From contig NC_006682.1 of assembly GCF_000091045.1 (NCBI RefSeq), forward strand, positions 641,001 through 705,000: a stretch of 64,000 bases of DNA, read 5' to 3'. The notes under the pieces are model-generated. The model did no database searches. It worked only from the letters and a program-made list of their open reading frames with translations, and was not told the DNA's origin. Of this stretch, positions 10,529 to 21,720 are shown piece by piece. Made by a program: the position numbers and the translations under genes. Numbering within the stretch: position 1 is the first letter of the stretch; the number at the start of each line of letters is the position of its first letter. Source of the stretch: Cryptococcus deneoformans JEC21 (lineage: Eukaryota; Basidiomycota; Tremellomycetes; Tremellales; Cryptococcaceae).

Positions 10529-11367
10529 ATGCCTAACTCTCGACGCCATCGCCGCAACAAGTCATCAATGCCCAAACCCAACAAGGTTAATCCAGGCCCT
10601 TACCCTCACGCACCAGCTCCAGCTCTGGCTGTTTCTTCTCCCAAGGTAGCCAGTACCCCACAAGGCTGTTGTCGAAATCAAACTCAAACTCAGACTCAAA
10701 CCCAGACCCAAAGACATGATCAAACTCCAGCCGATCTAGTCGCCCAAGCATCCTTTCCAACTCATGACCTCGATATTCCAGAGATTCGTGGCAATACTTA
10801 TCGTCGGCCGCATGCACCAAGTCCGTTGAAGAGGATTCAGACAGTACCCATGAAGGGAACTGAGCAATGGCTGAGTAGGTATCAGTTCCAGATGTTTTCG
10901 TGGGACGAGGGGCAGGAGTTTGACGGTGATGAAGACGAAGAGTGCGGGGTTAGAGGTTGGAATTGGAATAGATATGTGGAGATGGATAATGGAGAACCTA
11001 AGGAATGGATTGATAGTTTCAGTTGGGGTGGCGCAGTAGGTGATCTCTGGATTGTCGATTACGAAACAGGCTAAAGAGCACCGCAGTCCATGTCTTGCGA
11101 ATACGGGTCAAGCGTTCCCTCTGCCCATATGAGCATTCCTCCGGGAATTCGCCCGAATGGAGAGAATAGCATCCCAGGCATGAGCGTGAGTTTTTAAAAG
11201 GGCAAATTACCAGGCTGACGTTTGGCCTTGGTTTGTAGCTTGACGCACTTACGCAACTAGCAGCCGAGGTTGCTACCGAACTATCCAGGAAACGACTAGA
11301 GGAGTCGCCAAGGCCAGACGTTTCAAAGAGGAAAAGGGCCGAGGGGAACGTTTCCAGGGAGTTATAA
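10529..11367 (+). CDS. Hypothetical protein, three exons
   Basis: Not recognised. Exons 10529-11035, 11087-11185 and 11239-11367 join in frame to 244 codons. The first intron (51 nt, GTAGGT...CCGCAG with a GGCTAAA branch site) removes an in-frame TAA; the second (53 nt, GTGAGT...TTGTAG) has a GGCTGACG branch site. The N-terminus is basic (MPNSRRHRRNKSSMPKPNK), followed by a run of QT dipeptides (near 10680-10710). The centre is acidic and aromatic (SRYQFQMFSWDEGQEFDGDE, WNWNRYVEMDN). The C-terminus has a short helix and a basic tail (LDALTQLAAEVATELSRKRL, DVSKRKRAEG), suggesting a nuclear protein. Clean splice sites and coding continuity support a real gene. Confidence 0.7.
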
Positions 11368-11854
11368 TGATGCCGAAGATCCTTGTCGTTTGTTCAGTTG
11401 TCGGTAATGTTCGTTGTCTTGTGTATATAGTAGCCGTCGCGTGTACTCGCATTTCGTCCCATGTTTGTCCTGTGTTTTCGATGTATCTTTGCACTTGCAG
11501 GGCAAGGGGTTAAAATTCGCATTATCCATACAAAGGGTATGCTTTCGCGTATTATCATATCACATCTACGTGCTTCATTAATAGCCAGTCTTTATTTTTA
11601 TTGTTGTTGTAAAGGAAATGGAGAATACGAGTGCCACTTCTGTAACCCCGTAACTTGATCCCGTTGTTATGTGTGACGCCTAGATGTCGTTACGCGGTGA
11701 CGAGCCGAGTGGTGGTTGTGCTTTGGGTGTATTTGGTCTACTAGCAGTATCTTCCTTTCATCGTTTCTCCAGCCGGATCTGCACACATTACTCAGTCCGG
11801 ATCGCATTTTCAGAATTCACTCGCTCTCGCGCTCCCAACGACACCTATACCGCC
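11368..11854. other. Intergenic, promoter of the PP2A scaffold gene
   Basis: No coding or RNA signal identified. The last 100 bp before 11855 are the probable leader of the PP2A scaffold gene. Confidence 0.5.
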
Positions 11855-13928
11855 ATGTCAGACCCGAACTCGGACCTTTACCCTATCCACCTCCTTATGG
11901 ATGAGCTCAAGTCTGAGGATGTCGTCCTTCGTCTTTCATCTATCAGACGCCTCTCTACAATCGCCCTCGCTCTTGGCCCTTCCCGTACGCGAGAAGAACT
12001 CATCCCTTTTATCCAGTACCAGCTCGATGACGAGGACGAAGTGTTGTTAGTGCTTGCGGAGGAACTAGGCAACTTTGTAGAGTATGTCGGCGGGAAGGAA
12101 TATGCCCATGTCATATTGGGACCTTTGGAAAACTTGACTGCTGTGGAGGAGACTTTGGTTAGGGAGAAGGTGTGTTTAGGAGTGGTTGAATGTTGGTTTT
12201 CTGAGCTAACATCCCGCTAAGGCCGCGGAGAGCATTTCCAAGATTTCAGTGTTGCTTTCTGCTCAAGATCTCGAACAATATTTCCTTCCTATCGTCAAGC
12301 GACTTTCTACAGGAGAGTGGTTTACCAGTCGAACCTCTGCTTGCGCTCTGTTCGCCGCACCTTATCCCAATGCCAGCTCGTCTTCTCAAGAGGAAATGAG
12401 GAAGCTCTTTGGCGCGCTTTGCCACGACGACACTCCTATGGTTCGGAGAGCTGCTGCGAAAGCTCTTGGCGTGAGATTTTCCCCCCTCTTCAACAATGGA
12501 CTCGACTAACTGTGTATAGCCCCTAGCCAAGGTTGTCTCTGAGACTTCTGGCCAACACGATACCATCGTATCCGAACTCATCCCGATGTACCGTAAACTC
12601 GCCGGCGACGACCAAGATTCCGTTCGTCTCCTCACCATTCCCGACCTCATTGCCCTTGCTGCTGCTCTTTCCGACGAAGAGACCAAGACCAACTTGCTCG
12701 AACCGATGCGTGCCAGCATCACTGACAAGTCATGGAGGGTGAGATACATGGTTGCCAACGAGTTCGTTGGGCTTGCGGAGAGCGCGGGGGAAAGTATCAT
12801 CAGGGAGGAGCTTGTTGGTGCGTTTGTTGGTCTGCTGAAGGATAACGAGGCAGAAGTCAGGACCGCGGCGTCAGGTCAGGTGCCTGGTAAGTTATACATT
12901 CATTAGAAACTATGGAATATTCAGGCTGAGTTTGAATAGGCTTTGCCAAGCTCGTTGACAAGGAAGTCATCCTCGCCCGACTCTTGCCTTGCGTCCGAGA
13001 CCTATCCACTGACTCATCTCAACACGTTCGTGCTGCCCTCGCCATGGAGATTTCTGGCCTTGCTCCTTTGCTCGGCAAGGACGCTACCATCGAGCATTTA
13101 CTCCCATTGTTCTTGCAACTCCTCAAGGATGAATTCAGCGATGTCCGATTGAATTTGATCGGCAAGCTTGACATGGTTAATGAAGTTATTGGTATCGATC
13201 GTCTCTCTCAAGCGCTCCTCCCCGCCATCATGACTCTTGCCGAGGACAAGCAATGGCGGGTCCGTCAAGCTATCATCGAGTACATCCCTCTTCTCGCTCA
13301 ACAGCTCGGTGTCGAATTCTTTGACGACAAGCTCGGGTCTCTCTGCATGTCTTGGTTGGGCGATACCGTGTTTTCTATCCGAGAAGCGGCTACGATTAAT
13401 CTGAAAAAGTTGACGGATGTCTTCGGCGTCGAGTGGGCAAAGACTACCATTATACCAAAGGTTTTGGAGATGGGCAACCATCAAAACTACTTGTACAGGA
13501 TGACCACTATCTTTGCCATCACCGTGAGTCTCCTTGAAAAATAACCTTGACAAAATATTAACAAGAAACAGACGATGGCACCCTCGCTCAACACCGCCAT
13601 CATTCGAGACACCGTTCTCGACGCTGCGCTCAACCTCGCCAACGATGCCATTCCCAACATCCGTTTTAACGTCGCAAAGTGCCTCGAGACCCTCGCCTCT
13701 GTACTCGCTCAGACACCGGAAGGACAGGAGTTGGTCCACAGGCGGGTTGTAACTGCATTGAGAAAATTGCAAGAGGATCAAGATGCGGATGTACGGTTTT
13801 TCGCTACAAAAGCGTATGAAAGGACGACTGGGGATGATGTCAGAGGGGCTGAGCCTATGAGTGAGTTTTATTTTGTTGAGCTTGATAAAGCCACGGTTTG
13901 CTGATGGTGTCTGTTAGTCCTGTCATAA
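11855..13928 (+). CDS. TPD3: PP2A scaffold (A) subunit, Tpd3-like
   Basis: Structural A subunit of protein phosphatase 2A, which joins the catalytic C and regulatory B subunits. Six exons are inferred: 11855-12169, 12222-12470, 12520-12886, 12940-13523, 13572-13860 and 13918-13928. They total 604 codons, slightly above the ~590 typical of the family. The protein is a continuous array of HEAT repeats with signatures such as [54 protein letters not shown] and [20 protein letters not shown]. The last exon is only 11 nt and adds I-L-S-stop after a split Ile codon; the GTGAGT donor and TGTTAG acceptor support it. All exon joins keep phase. Family identity is essentially certain. Confidence 0.96.
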
Positions 13929-14317
13929 GCCAAGCGGCAGCATATGCATAAGAAACGACAGACACAAGAAACTTAGATACGACGACCCCTTTTTTTTTTC
14001 CTTTTTCGTTCCATTGTTTTCTCTCTTATTATAAACACCAGTAACAATGTATAAAAGGTTCTTCATTCTATACCCCCACACACCAAAGTGGCAGTTGATT
14101 TGAACAGAAAGGTACTACGAGTAAGGAAAAGCTGAAGTGTAGAATTTCTTTTTTCCGCCGAAGACGTTTGCAGAATTGATATGAATGTTTGGCTCTTATA
14201 CCGAAGGATGGTGGTTCGCGGACACCTCATTCTTTACCTCGAGTGATATTTGCATGCTTAGATTGGAATGGTATAACCCAAAAGTCTGTTAAAGATACAC
14301 GTCCCATTTTCCTTTCT
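13929..14317. other. Convergent 3' region
   Basis: Lies between two convergent gene ends; T-rich and A/T-rich runs near 13990-14040, otherwise featureless. Probably both 3' UTRs. Confidence 0.5.
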
Positions 14318-17175
14318 TCAATTTACGCACTCTCTTCCCCCTTGCGCCAGCCTCTCTCGATCCCTTGCCCTTTCCGCCTCTTTCCAACCCCCACTTCTCG
14401 CTCCGAACCAACTTTTTCTCGCTGTTTGCTCTTCACTGGCCTCACTCATCCCACCGAGTACCGGCTTGTATAATCCCTTGCCCGCATCACCTCCCGGTTT
14501 CCATGAGAAATACCGCTTTTTCTCTGAGGTTTGTGAATGCGCATAATCACCGTTTGCTTGGAGTGCTACGGTAGGATACATCTGTACATGCGTTTGTGAG
14601 GGACTGTAGTATCGCGATGGTGGGTTTGATACGTTACTAGCTCCTGGGAACGGCGTGTAATGAGAAGTTTGTTGGACACCTAAATTACCTGCAGAGGCGT
14701 AATCCTGCATAAACTTCTCCCTCCTCGCTTCTCTTCCCTTAACTCCCGACTGTAGGTCCCGACCGCTGCCGTCCAGAATACCAAATTCATTGACAGACTT
14801 GCCGGCAGACATCGACGACGCCGATCTTGCTATTCGAACGCCTGTCGAACCGAAACGGACTTTGGGTTCGCCTGATTGGGAGGGTCGGGCGTACCCTGCG
14901 GAAGAGCTTTGAGGTCTAAGACCCTGATGTGAGATGGCGGACAAGCGGGGGATGAAAGGTAAGAAAGATGATCTAGGAGGGGAGGTCTCCTGTAAGCGAG
15001 GGGAGTAGAAACCTTGGGGCTTTTGTTCGACGACGACAGGCATCTTCTCGAATTGGTGCTGATCATTGTTGTTGTGGTCATGGTTCGCGAGAAGCAATTG
15101 TGTCTGGTCATAACTAGCAGCAGGTTGCCCGGCGTTGATAGGGTGTTGATATGCTGGTGGGGCAACAGGTTGATAACCCCCACCAGCGAAAGTCAATCCG
15201 GTCATACCACTCGTCATCGGATTTCCAGGTCCGCCCATTGGCATAGGTCTCATCGGGCCCATTATAGCAGGGTTTGCTATGGGCATGGCCATCATTTGAT
15301 GAGGTGGCAGAATGGCGCTGCGAACCATCACATTCATTTGAGCTCTGTGTTGTCGACGAACAGCTCGATAGTAGATGGATTGGAATGAACTCCGGTTCCG
15401 AGAGTAGCAGATAGCAAATAGAAGAAGGACAACACCCAGAAGTGTTCCAATGACTACGAAGCAGTCGTCAGGATGCGCGGAGGGGAGGGGTTTTGACAAG
15501 TGAGCTTACGGATTCCAGCAAGCTTGGTGTTCGTATGACCCTCAGAGCGGGCGGCGAGGTTGTGGGCGTTGACGCTGTTTGGCTTACCCGCCAGACCAAC
15601 ATATTGGGCGCTGTCACTATAATATAAAACACTAAAATCTTTAATTAGCTTTGCGTTCACATATCTAAACACCACGCACGAGTAAATATTTGACATGAAA
15701 GGCGTGCCCAGACGAATTTCGCCTTTCTGTTCGGCCAAGCTATTATTCTGCCACGCTACCACTGAACCCCAACACGTCCGCCCTGCGACGTCTCGAGCCT
15801 GTACAAGCTGAGACGAAGCAACAGCGTACGCGGCGCCAGAGATTATGAGAGTCATGGAGATATTGGTGCCGCATGGAAGATTCTGTCAGAGGGTCGATAA
15901 GGTATCGTTAAAATGTCTCTTGTGAAAGACGCTTACCCGACGAGTAGTGTCTATTGTGTCGCGCTGTGCCCCAGAGATCTTGGCAAAGAATTTTTCGGCC
16001 ACGGAAGTGGGTACGTAAATTTCGTCAAATCCCGGATCAATGGAGCCCTAATAGATACTTAGCAACAGTCTGGCTAGGAATAATGCTGACTTACATAGTA
16101 ACTATCGAGGTTAATAACTTCATCGGATACCCTCATGGAATCGAGGCCAAAACCCCAGCTCCCTGCCACTGACGTGTTGGCGTCCAACCAGTTGCTGTAA
16201 TAATCATAATCAGTCTCCAAGAAGGTTGACAAACACCATAGCCAACCCACAAGTTTCCAGTCCAGCTTCCGTTAGGTACACCGCCCCAGTGAATAATACC
16301 AGCCTGCTCAGCAGTAGAAGTAGAATAGTTATTGATGTCGAAACCGACAGCGAACGAGGTTTCTTGAGAAGACGATCCGCTCCCGTTGACAGTGATCATG
16401 TCGCCGAACATGGATCGGGATTTATCCGCCTACCATGTCAAAATGAGCTTTGGACAATTATGCAAAAAAAAGAAATTGTTGTATCCACTTGATAAACCCC
16501 CATTCCCCAGAATCCACTTGTTCCGTCACTAAGCTCCACATTTGCTCCGTCGAAGTCCCCATCCGGATCATTTGTTTGTACTTCAGTGATGAGTCCAATG
16601 GGTCGGTTGGCATCAGAATCATCCCTTTCATCTGTGAGGCTCTCCGTTGCAAATTGTCCGCGGAGGGAGAGAGTTGAAGAAATACCGGCTGGGTAGATGA
16701 AGGTGTGTATAAAGGCATCTTGAGATGTCTGATTATGTATCAATGACTGCATAGCTTCCCAAATGTTGCCCGCATCTTGCACTTACAACGATGGAAGATG
16801 AGTCAGTGACTGTGTAGCTATCATTGACATCAGTAACCGCTAAAAGTTTCGAGCAGATTACCCCTACACATTGTCATCTTCAACACAGTCATCGCAATCA
16901 TTGGTAGCGACTAACAGAAACTCAACATTTGTGGCTATCTCAAAGTTAGCTGTGGCTTTCTTGAGGGACTACCAGTTGTACGTACAGCACGTCAAATTCA
17001 TGACCACCCCTGGCGTACCAACTCCCACTGTCAAAATGTTCGTCCCGGCACCATTTCTATACAGAGGCATAGGTGTATACGACGACCTGATACGACTGAG
17101 ATCTAGATTGCTGTCTGACCGAGCATTTTGTGCCAGTATTGCTATCAGTAAAGGGGCGAGGGAAAGGCGTACCAT
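14318..17175 (-). CDS. Membrane protein with degenerate pepsin-like ectodomain
   Basis: Predicted type I membrane protein. It starts at 17175 with a signal peptide (MVRLSLAPLLIAILAQNARS), then has a ~430-residue ectodomain built like a peptidase family A1 (pepsin) fold: LTVGVGTPGVVMNL, FLLVATNDCDDC, GFWGMGVYQVDT, GSIDPGFDEIYVPTSVAEKF and CWGSVVAW...EIRLGTPFMSNIYSVLYY. The two catalytic DTG motifs appear as VATND and DPG, so hydrolase activity is doubtful. One transmembrane helix (IGTLLGVVLLLFAICYS, near 15420-15465) is followed by a ~370-residue Pro/Ser/Gln-rich cytoplasmic tail. About nine exons; in-frame introns include 48 nt in the IYS/VLYY codon and one splitting the Leu before IGTLL. Some N-terminal joins are uncertain. 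The role may be sensing or adhesion (inference). Confidence 0.75.
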
Positions 17176-18137
17176 AGTGAACTGGGTTTTGAGGGAGAAG
17201 GAAAGATGAAGATGGGGCTACTGCGAGTAGTATATTAAGAGGGAGCTCAGGGGACTCGGCGTGGCAACTCATGCGGGAGACTACTACGTCCTTCTGTCAC
17301 CTCATCACCACCAAACTCCTTCACCAAAGCTGATCCTTCGTAACCCAGATGCGTTCCAATCCAAAAGCAGCTGTCTACCGTGTAGGTTACCAGCATAGAG
17401 AGTATCTCAAAGGCACCTTTATTAAAAGGCTTGAATGCCGAGATGAATTGAGGCAAAGGAACATGCCTAATGAATTGAGACAAAGGAACATACCTTTGAA
17501 GCTTGAAGGCTCGCCTGTTTGTGCTACGGCCTTTTTTGGGAAGTCGAGGGTTTGCAACAGCAAAGTCGGGTGGGAACCCTATACTCAGTTTACAGCCCAG
17601 AAGACTGACTTGGGTAATGATAGACGACAGTCGTCGATTTTATGGAGACAGAGAGTGACCCGTTTTCCCCCCAAAGGGGATTGTGTTTGCTTCCTTGCGT
17701 GATTGGATGTCACCTCACCTGGCCCTACAATTACAACTTACAACTCTAACTTGCTGTGAGTACCTTACAATAAATCAGTCTTACAGAGCAATAAGCGGAA
17801 TTTGAATATAGACGGAAATTGGAGTGCTTCATTGACGCAACTGAGACGTTTCAAAATGTGGTTATGTTCAATGACAATCAACGTTGAAAACGCTTTGACA
17901 CCTTTGATGGACCTGACAAACCAAACAATCGAAGGACCCTTGAAATCAGCTTCTGCACATAGCCACCATTTTTATAGCCTATATGGTACTCACAAGCAAT
18001 TCATGGGGATACCGTTTTATTTGTCTCTACTACTATACACCCCCATACAGCCTATAACGCGAACTCCGTGTATAACCGCTACTCCCTATCAAAACTGAGA
18101 AATACACTTATCCCCAAAATCAGTCGATGCTCATCCC
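17176..18137. other. Intergenic with a short tandem duplication
   Basis: No convincing gene. A 27-bp tandem duplication near 17440-17493 reads GAATTGAGGCAAAGGAACAT then GAATTGAGACAAAGGAACAT. The first part is the promoter of the membrane protein gene. Confidence 0.5.
17440..17493. repeat. 27-bp tandem duplication
   Basis: Two copies of a unit containing GAATTGAG.CAAAGGAACAT.CC with only two or three differences. Confidence 0.65.
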
Positions 18138-18767
18138 TTAACGTCCAGGCTGCGGGTATGAGTTTGGTGGCGGCGGTCTCTGGGCATAGGCATTTGGAGG
18201 TTGAGGCTCAGGTCCATCACCTTGGCGCATTTCCCATCCTATCAAGCAAAATATATGTATCAGGAAGCAGAGGCTGACTTTAAAAGAGAGAACATACTGC
18301 AGATGGTACATAGCCAGATATGATGCTTGACGAAAGGAATTAGAGGAATCCAGAAGAATTCAAACCAAGTTCGAGTTGAACCACCAACTGCGCACTCAGT
18401 TCAGTTCAGGTGGCCTTGTGCCAACAAAATTCCGAACATACCGACGGCAGCTTTTCTAGCGTCAGTACGCGATAGGGAACCGGTCATACTGATATAGATA
18501 TTCGCTTACGATTATGACATCTTGGACACATGCGGCCTCCTTGTGATGGAGTATTATCTTGCTTGAACTGAATAAAGAATTAGCGCTAGGATGAGACGAC
18601 AGTGTCAAAGAACTGACCTTTTCTGGGAACCCACCTTTCAAGAGAATTAATTGGCATTCGCCCTATACCTCTCTTCTGACAAGTACTTACAAACTAGGGG
18701 GATACAGACTGTAGAAAAAATATCAGTTGCGGTTCTCCAGTGATAACTTTCTCAACTTACGTGCCAT
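18138..18767 (-). CDS. Small zinc-ribbon protein (zinc_ribbon_15-like)
   Basis: Short protein split over about six or seven tiny exons. On the minus strand an ATG at 18767 is followed by exons encoding a hydrophobic start ending in CGFPEK, then FKQDNTPSQGGRMCPRCHN, then STRTWFEFFWIPLIPFVKHH, IWLCTIC, and a Pro-rich tail ending SYPQPGR-stop (TAA at 18138-18140). The CPRCHN ... W..FF.IPLIPF ... LCTIC arrangement is that of the fungal zinc_ribbon_15 family, with two Cys pairs that would bind zinc. Function of the family is unknown. One internal junction (around 18480-18520) does not keep frame with any canonical splice pair I can find, so either an exon is mis-assigned or the copy carries a small lesion. 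Confidence 0.65.
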
Positions 18768-19300
18768 GTTGAAGCCGTGTGCTTGTGATTACTCGCAGTG
18801 TACAGTCGTAGAGAGCGAACTCAAGAGCGAGATTTCAGGTACGTAATTACTTCAAACAAAAGCTGACCTTACGGAGGTTCAAATGTTCGCGAAATAAAAG
18901 GCAGCAACAACAACAAAGACAACCGACCACGAACGAAAGCGAACCGGCCGACAAGAAGCGGAGCCAAGACTATCTTAAGAATGTAGTAAAGTGGAGGTCG
19001 TCAGTGACGTAATCAACGGCGGACGCAAATTTCCCCTCCAACAGAAGCAAGATCTCCTTTTATTATTATTACAGAGGGTATACAATCGGCAGCCATTTTA
19101 GTAGAATTAAATCTGGGATTCAAAAAAGTGTCCGCCTGGCAATGGAAGCAACATTAGTGTTGTTTCTCGAGCATGAACGAATAATTTATAAGCTCCGATC
19201 TCTCCAACGGCGGCCGAACGCGCAAGACGGACGGAAGGTGCATGACGCATGACAGCATAAGGTTGGAGTGACCTACCGGAAAAGGAAGTTTTGGGGGGTC
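18768..19300. other. Intergenic between the zinc-ribbon gene and the Harbinger element
   Basis: Contains the zinc-ribbon promoter and presumably the left end of the Harbinger element. I could not identify terminal repeats. Confidence 0.45.
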
Positions 19301-19377
19301 AAAATGAGCGCTGATATGATGAAAGATCAATCAAATTGTCGAGAGCTTCACTAAGGCATCCCAGATAGGGACCGGGA

Positions 19378-20195
19378 GTGGTGCTGGGGCGATGGAGATC
19401 GACGACGAGAGTCTCCTTGGTGTGTAAAAGTACTTTGGCAGGCAGCATGGGCACGTCGTGGCTAACTGAACATTAATAGCTCAACGAAAGAAGGTTTGCC
19501 CCTTCTACGAGATCCTTTTACCTGTCCTTGGCGACAGGGCCTCCGTCACTGCCCACCACGCCTCTTCGACCCTCCACGCCTCTCTCAATCGTCCCGACAG
19601 AGATCTCGCTGCTCTCGATGGTTTGATAGAGCGCCAAAGGGGCGAAATGGCTGCTGATGACTCGGAAGATGAGTTGTCAGGAGAGGATGGTGGTCTCTTT
19701 GGGGACGGTGCAGGTGAGGCTAGCGAGACCGAGTCAGAGGCAGATGCTCCAATCATTGCAGCTATCCGCAGGGAGAGCCGCTCTTCGTCTCAACCTGCAC
19801 GGTCCTCATCTGTGCTGGGCTCAGTGTCTACACCAATCCGAGCCCAAACCCAGAGCCAGACAGCATCCATAAGGTCTTCCAGGGCAAAGGCTGTCTCGGC
19901 AGATGACAAGATGGATGAGCTGGTCATGAGGCAGGAGGGCAACGACGATCGGCGGCATCAGGAGCTATTGGCCATTCAAGAACGGAAAATCTCCGTGCAG
20001 GAGAAACATCATGCAGACATGGTGAATATCGCGCAGGAGAATATGACGATAGCACGGGAGAATGCGGCGACAGAAAAGATGAAGATGTTGGCGGAGAGCT
20101 GGAACAGGAAGATGGAGATGCTGATGAGGTCTGGGAAAAGTTGGGAGGAGGCGAAAGTTATGGTGGGGCCTGAGCCTGGAGCTCCCTCTCTATAA
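19378..20195 (+). CDS. Harbinger accessory protein, possibly 5'-truncated
   Basis: Second Harbinger protein, which in this superfamily binds DNA through a Myb/SANT-like domain and carries the transposase to the ends. A short upstream exon (to about 19420) reads GSGAGAMEIDDESLLG and joins through an intron ending TTAATAG at about 19480 to an exon with KVCPFYEILLPVLGDRAS, resembling the end of a Myb/SANT-like domain. Next come an acidic Ser-rich region and a charged coiled coil (MDELVMRQEGNDDRRHQELL to KMLAESWNRKMEMLM) ending at TAA (20193-20195). I could not find the expected Trp-rich start of the DNA-binding domain upstream, so the gene may be truncated or have a missed first exon. The 5' boundary is uncertain. 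Confidence 0.6.
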
Positions 20196-20243
20196 TTATG
20201 ATATGCATTCTCAGTCGTCTCTTCCTCTCCCCTGCAGATATGA

Positions 20244-21709
20244 TCATAGAAGATCCCTGCGCTCTATTTCCTGCATTCGCTCCATCACCCTCTTTCGCGT
20301 GAGATTCGAAGCATCTCTTGCATCACGTGCCTCATCCTCCTCTTCTTCCCTGTGCCGCTCTAACACCCTCTCCATCCTTTCTTGCATCCTTTCGATGTCG
20401 ATGTAATCATCAGGTTCATCAGCGTCACCATCCAGCTGATTGTACCAATCACCTGTGTCAATGAGCAGATTGTGCAATACCACACAGGCCCGGATCCAGC
20501 ATGTCGCAACGCTTTCATCTCTGACATTGCGAATCTTCACGCGAAGGCTCCTAAGACTCTGCCAGCGGTTTTTGAGGATTCCGTAGGCATGCTCAATCTT
20601 GACTCGTGCACTCGAACACTTCTTATTGAACTTGGCCTGTTGTATATATGAGCATGTAGGTCTATACATGAGATATGCGGACAAATAAACTTACTTCTGG
20701 CCGATCAAGGTCGTTCTGACCTCTCCGACGCTTGAAAAGCGGTACACACCAATCCCCAGCAGGAAATGCCGAATCTGCCAAAAGATATTCACCTTGACTG
20801 ATCATTTCTGAATGAACAGCTCGGCCTTGCAACATGGCTTCTCTGTTACTCTGAGCGTCGGCATTAGCCTCTTCAAAGAGAGAACAGTTCTTGAAGATAC
20901 GAGCATCGTGAGCAGAAGCAGGATAACCGTACTGGAAGTACCGAATCCTCTTCAAATGGTCGCAAATTCCTAGGATATTGAAGCCGTAGCGCCCTTTGTG
21001 TGAAAAGAAATTGACAGCATCATGGCGAGCAGGCTTGTAAGCGAAGGGAACATGGAAGCCGTCGATAATCCCCACACATCCATCAGGAATGTCCTCCTCC
21101 TCTTCAAAGTGCCTGTCTATAGCCTTCCTCTCATTTTCATCTGGCCAGTATACGTTGTTTCGCTCCAATGACAGGATGGCCTTGATTACCCGAGTCGTCC
21201 ATATGGCCGACGTGCCCTCTGATGGATAACAATCAATCTCGAAGAAACGGTTTAATGTTTCTGGATGCAGTGTGGCGTGGGCACTCACCTGACACCCCAA
21301 ACTGCTCTCCTATCTCAAAAGTGCTCGCAGCACATCCGCAATGTCCCAGTCGATAGAGCGCAACTGTAAGCTGTAAAAGGGGGTTCGCCTGCTTTCTTGG
21401 ACCATGAGAGACGAAAACTGGATGGTCCTTGATAAGGCAGAGAAGCTTTCGAAATTCCGCATGGTTGACGCGCAGTTTGCGGCGGAAATCCTCATCTGGT
21501 ATCTCATGAATGCTTGTAATTCTGGCAACAGCATCCCTACTACGAAGCTGACCATACTTCTTCGGACGATTGAGGTAACGAGATGTCCTGAGAGCATGAT
21601 ACGGAATGGACAAACTGGTCTTGAGCTGCTTATGATTGAGGATAGTCGCCATTCGATAGAGCTCTCTGGCTCGTGCTGTCGCTTTATACTTAGCTGATCG
21701 TCTTGGCAT
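20244..21709 (-). CDS. PIF/Harbinger transposase (DDE_Tnp_4)
   Basis: DDE endonuclease of the Harbinger superfamily. From an ATG at 21709 (MPRRSAKYKATARARELYRM) the first exon ends in a helix-turn-helix, with FEIGEQFGVS continuing into EGTSAIWTTRVIKAIL across a ~72-nt intron (GTGAGT...CATCAG). The catalytic region has GIIDGFHVPFAYKP, HKGRYGFNILGICDH, GYPASAHDARIF, LLADSAFPAGDW and, after a second intron (GTAAGT...CAACAG, about 20640-20697), KIEHAYGILKNRWQSLR. These hold the expected DDE residues, with the final E in KIEHAYG. A helical acidic C-terminus (ERMQERMERVLERHREEEED) completes it. Both introns keep frame and no lesion is visible, so the enzyme appears intact, about 440 residues. Confidence 0.9.
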
Positions 21710-21720
21710 ATTCACTACGT

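Larger units (their letters stand above)
19300..21720. mobile_element. PIF/Harbinger-type DNA transposon, termini unresolved
   Basis: Two convergent genes typical of PIF/Harbinger: a DDE_Tnp_4 transposase on the minus strand and a second protein with a coiled-coil tail and part of a Myb/SANT-like region on the plus strand, their stops only ~50 bp apart. Terminal inverted repeats and the expected 3-bp target duplication were not found by eye in 18.8-19.3 kb or 21.7-22.2 kb, so the limits given are those of the genes. Confidence 0.8.

Noticed and set aside
13098..13781. 227-codon minus-strand open frame opposite the PP2A scaffold
   Set aside because: Antisense shadow of the HEAT-repeat exons.
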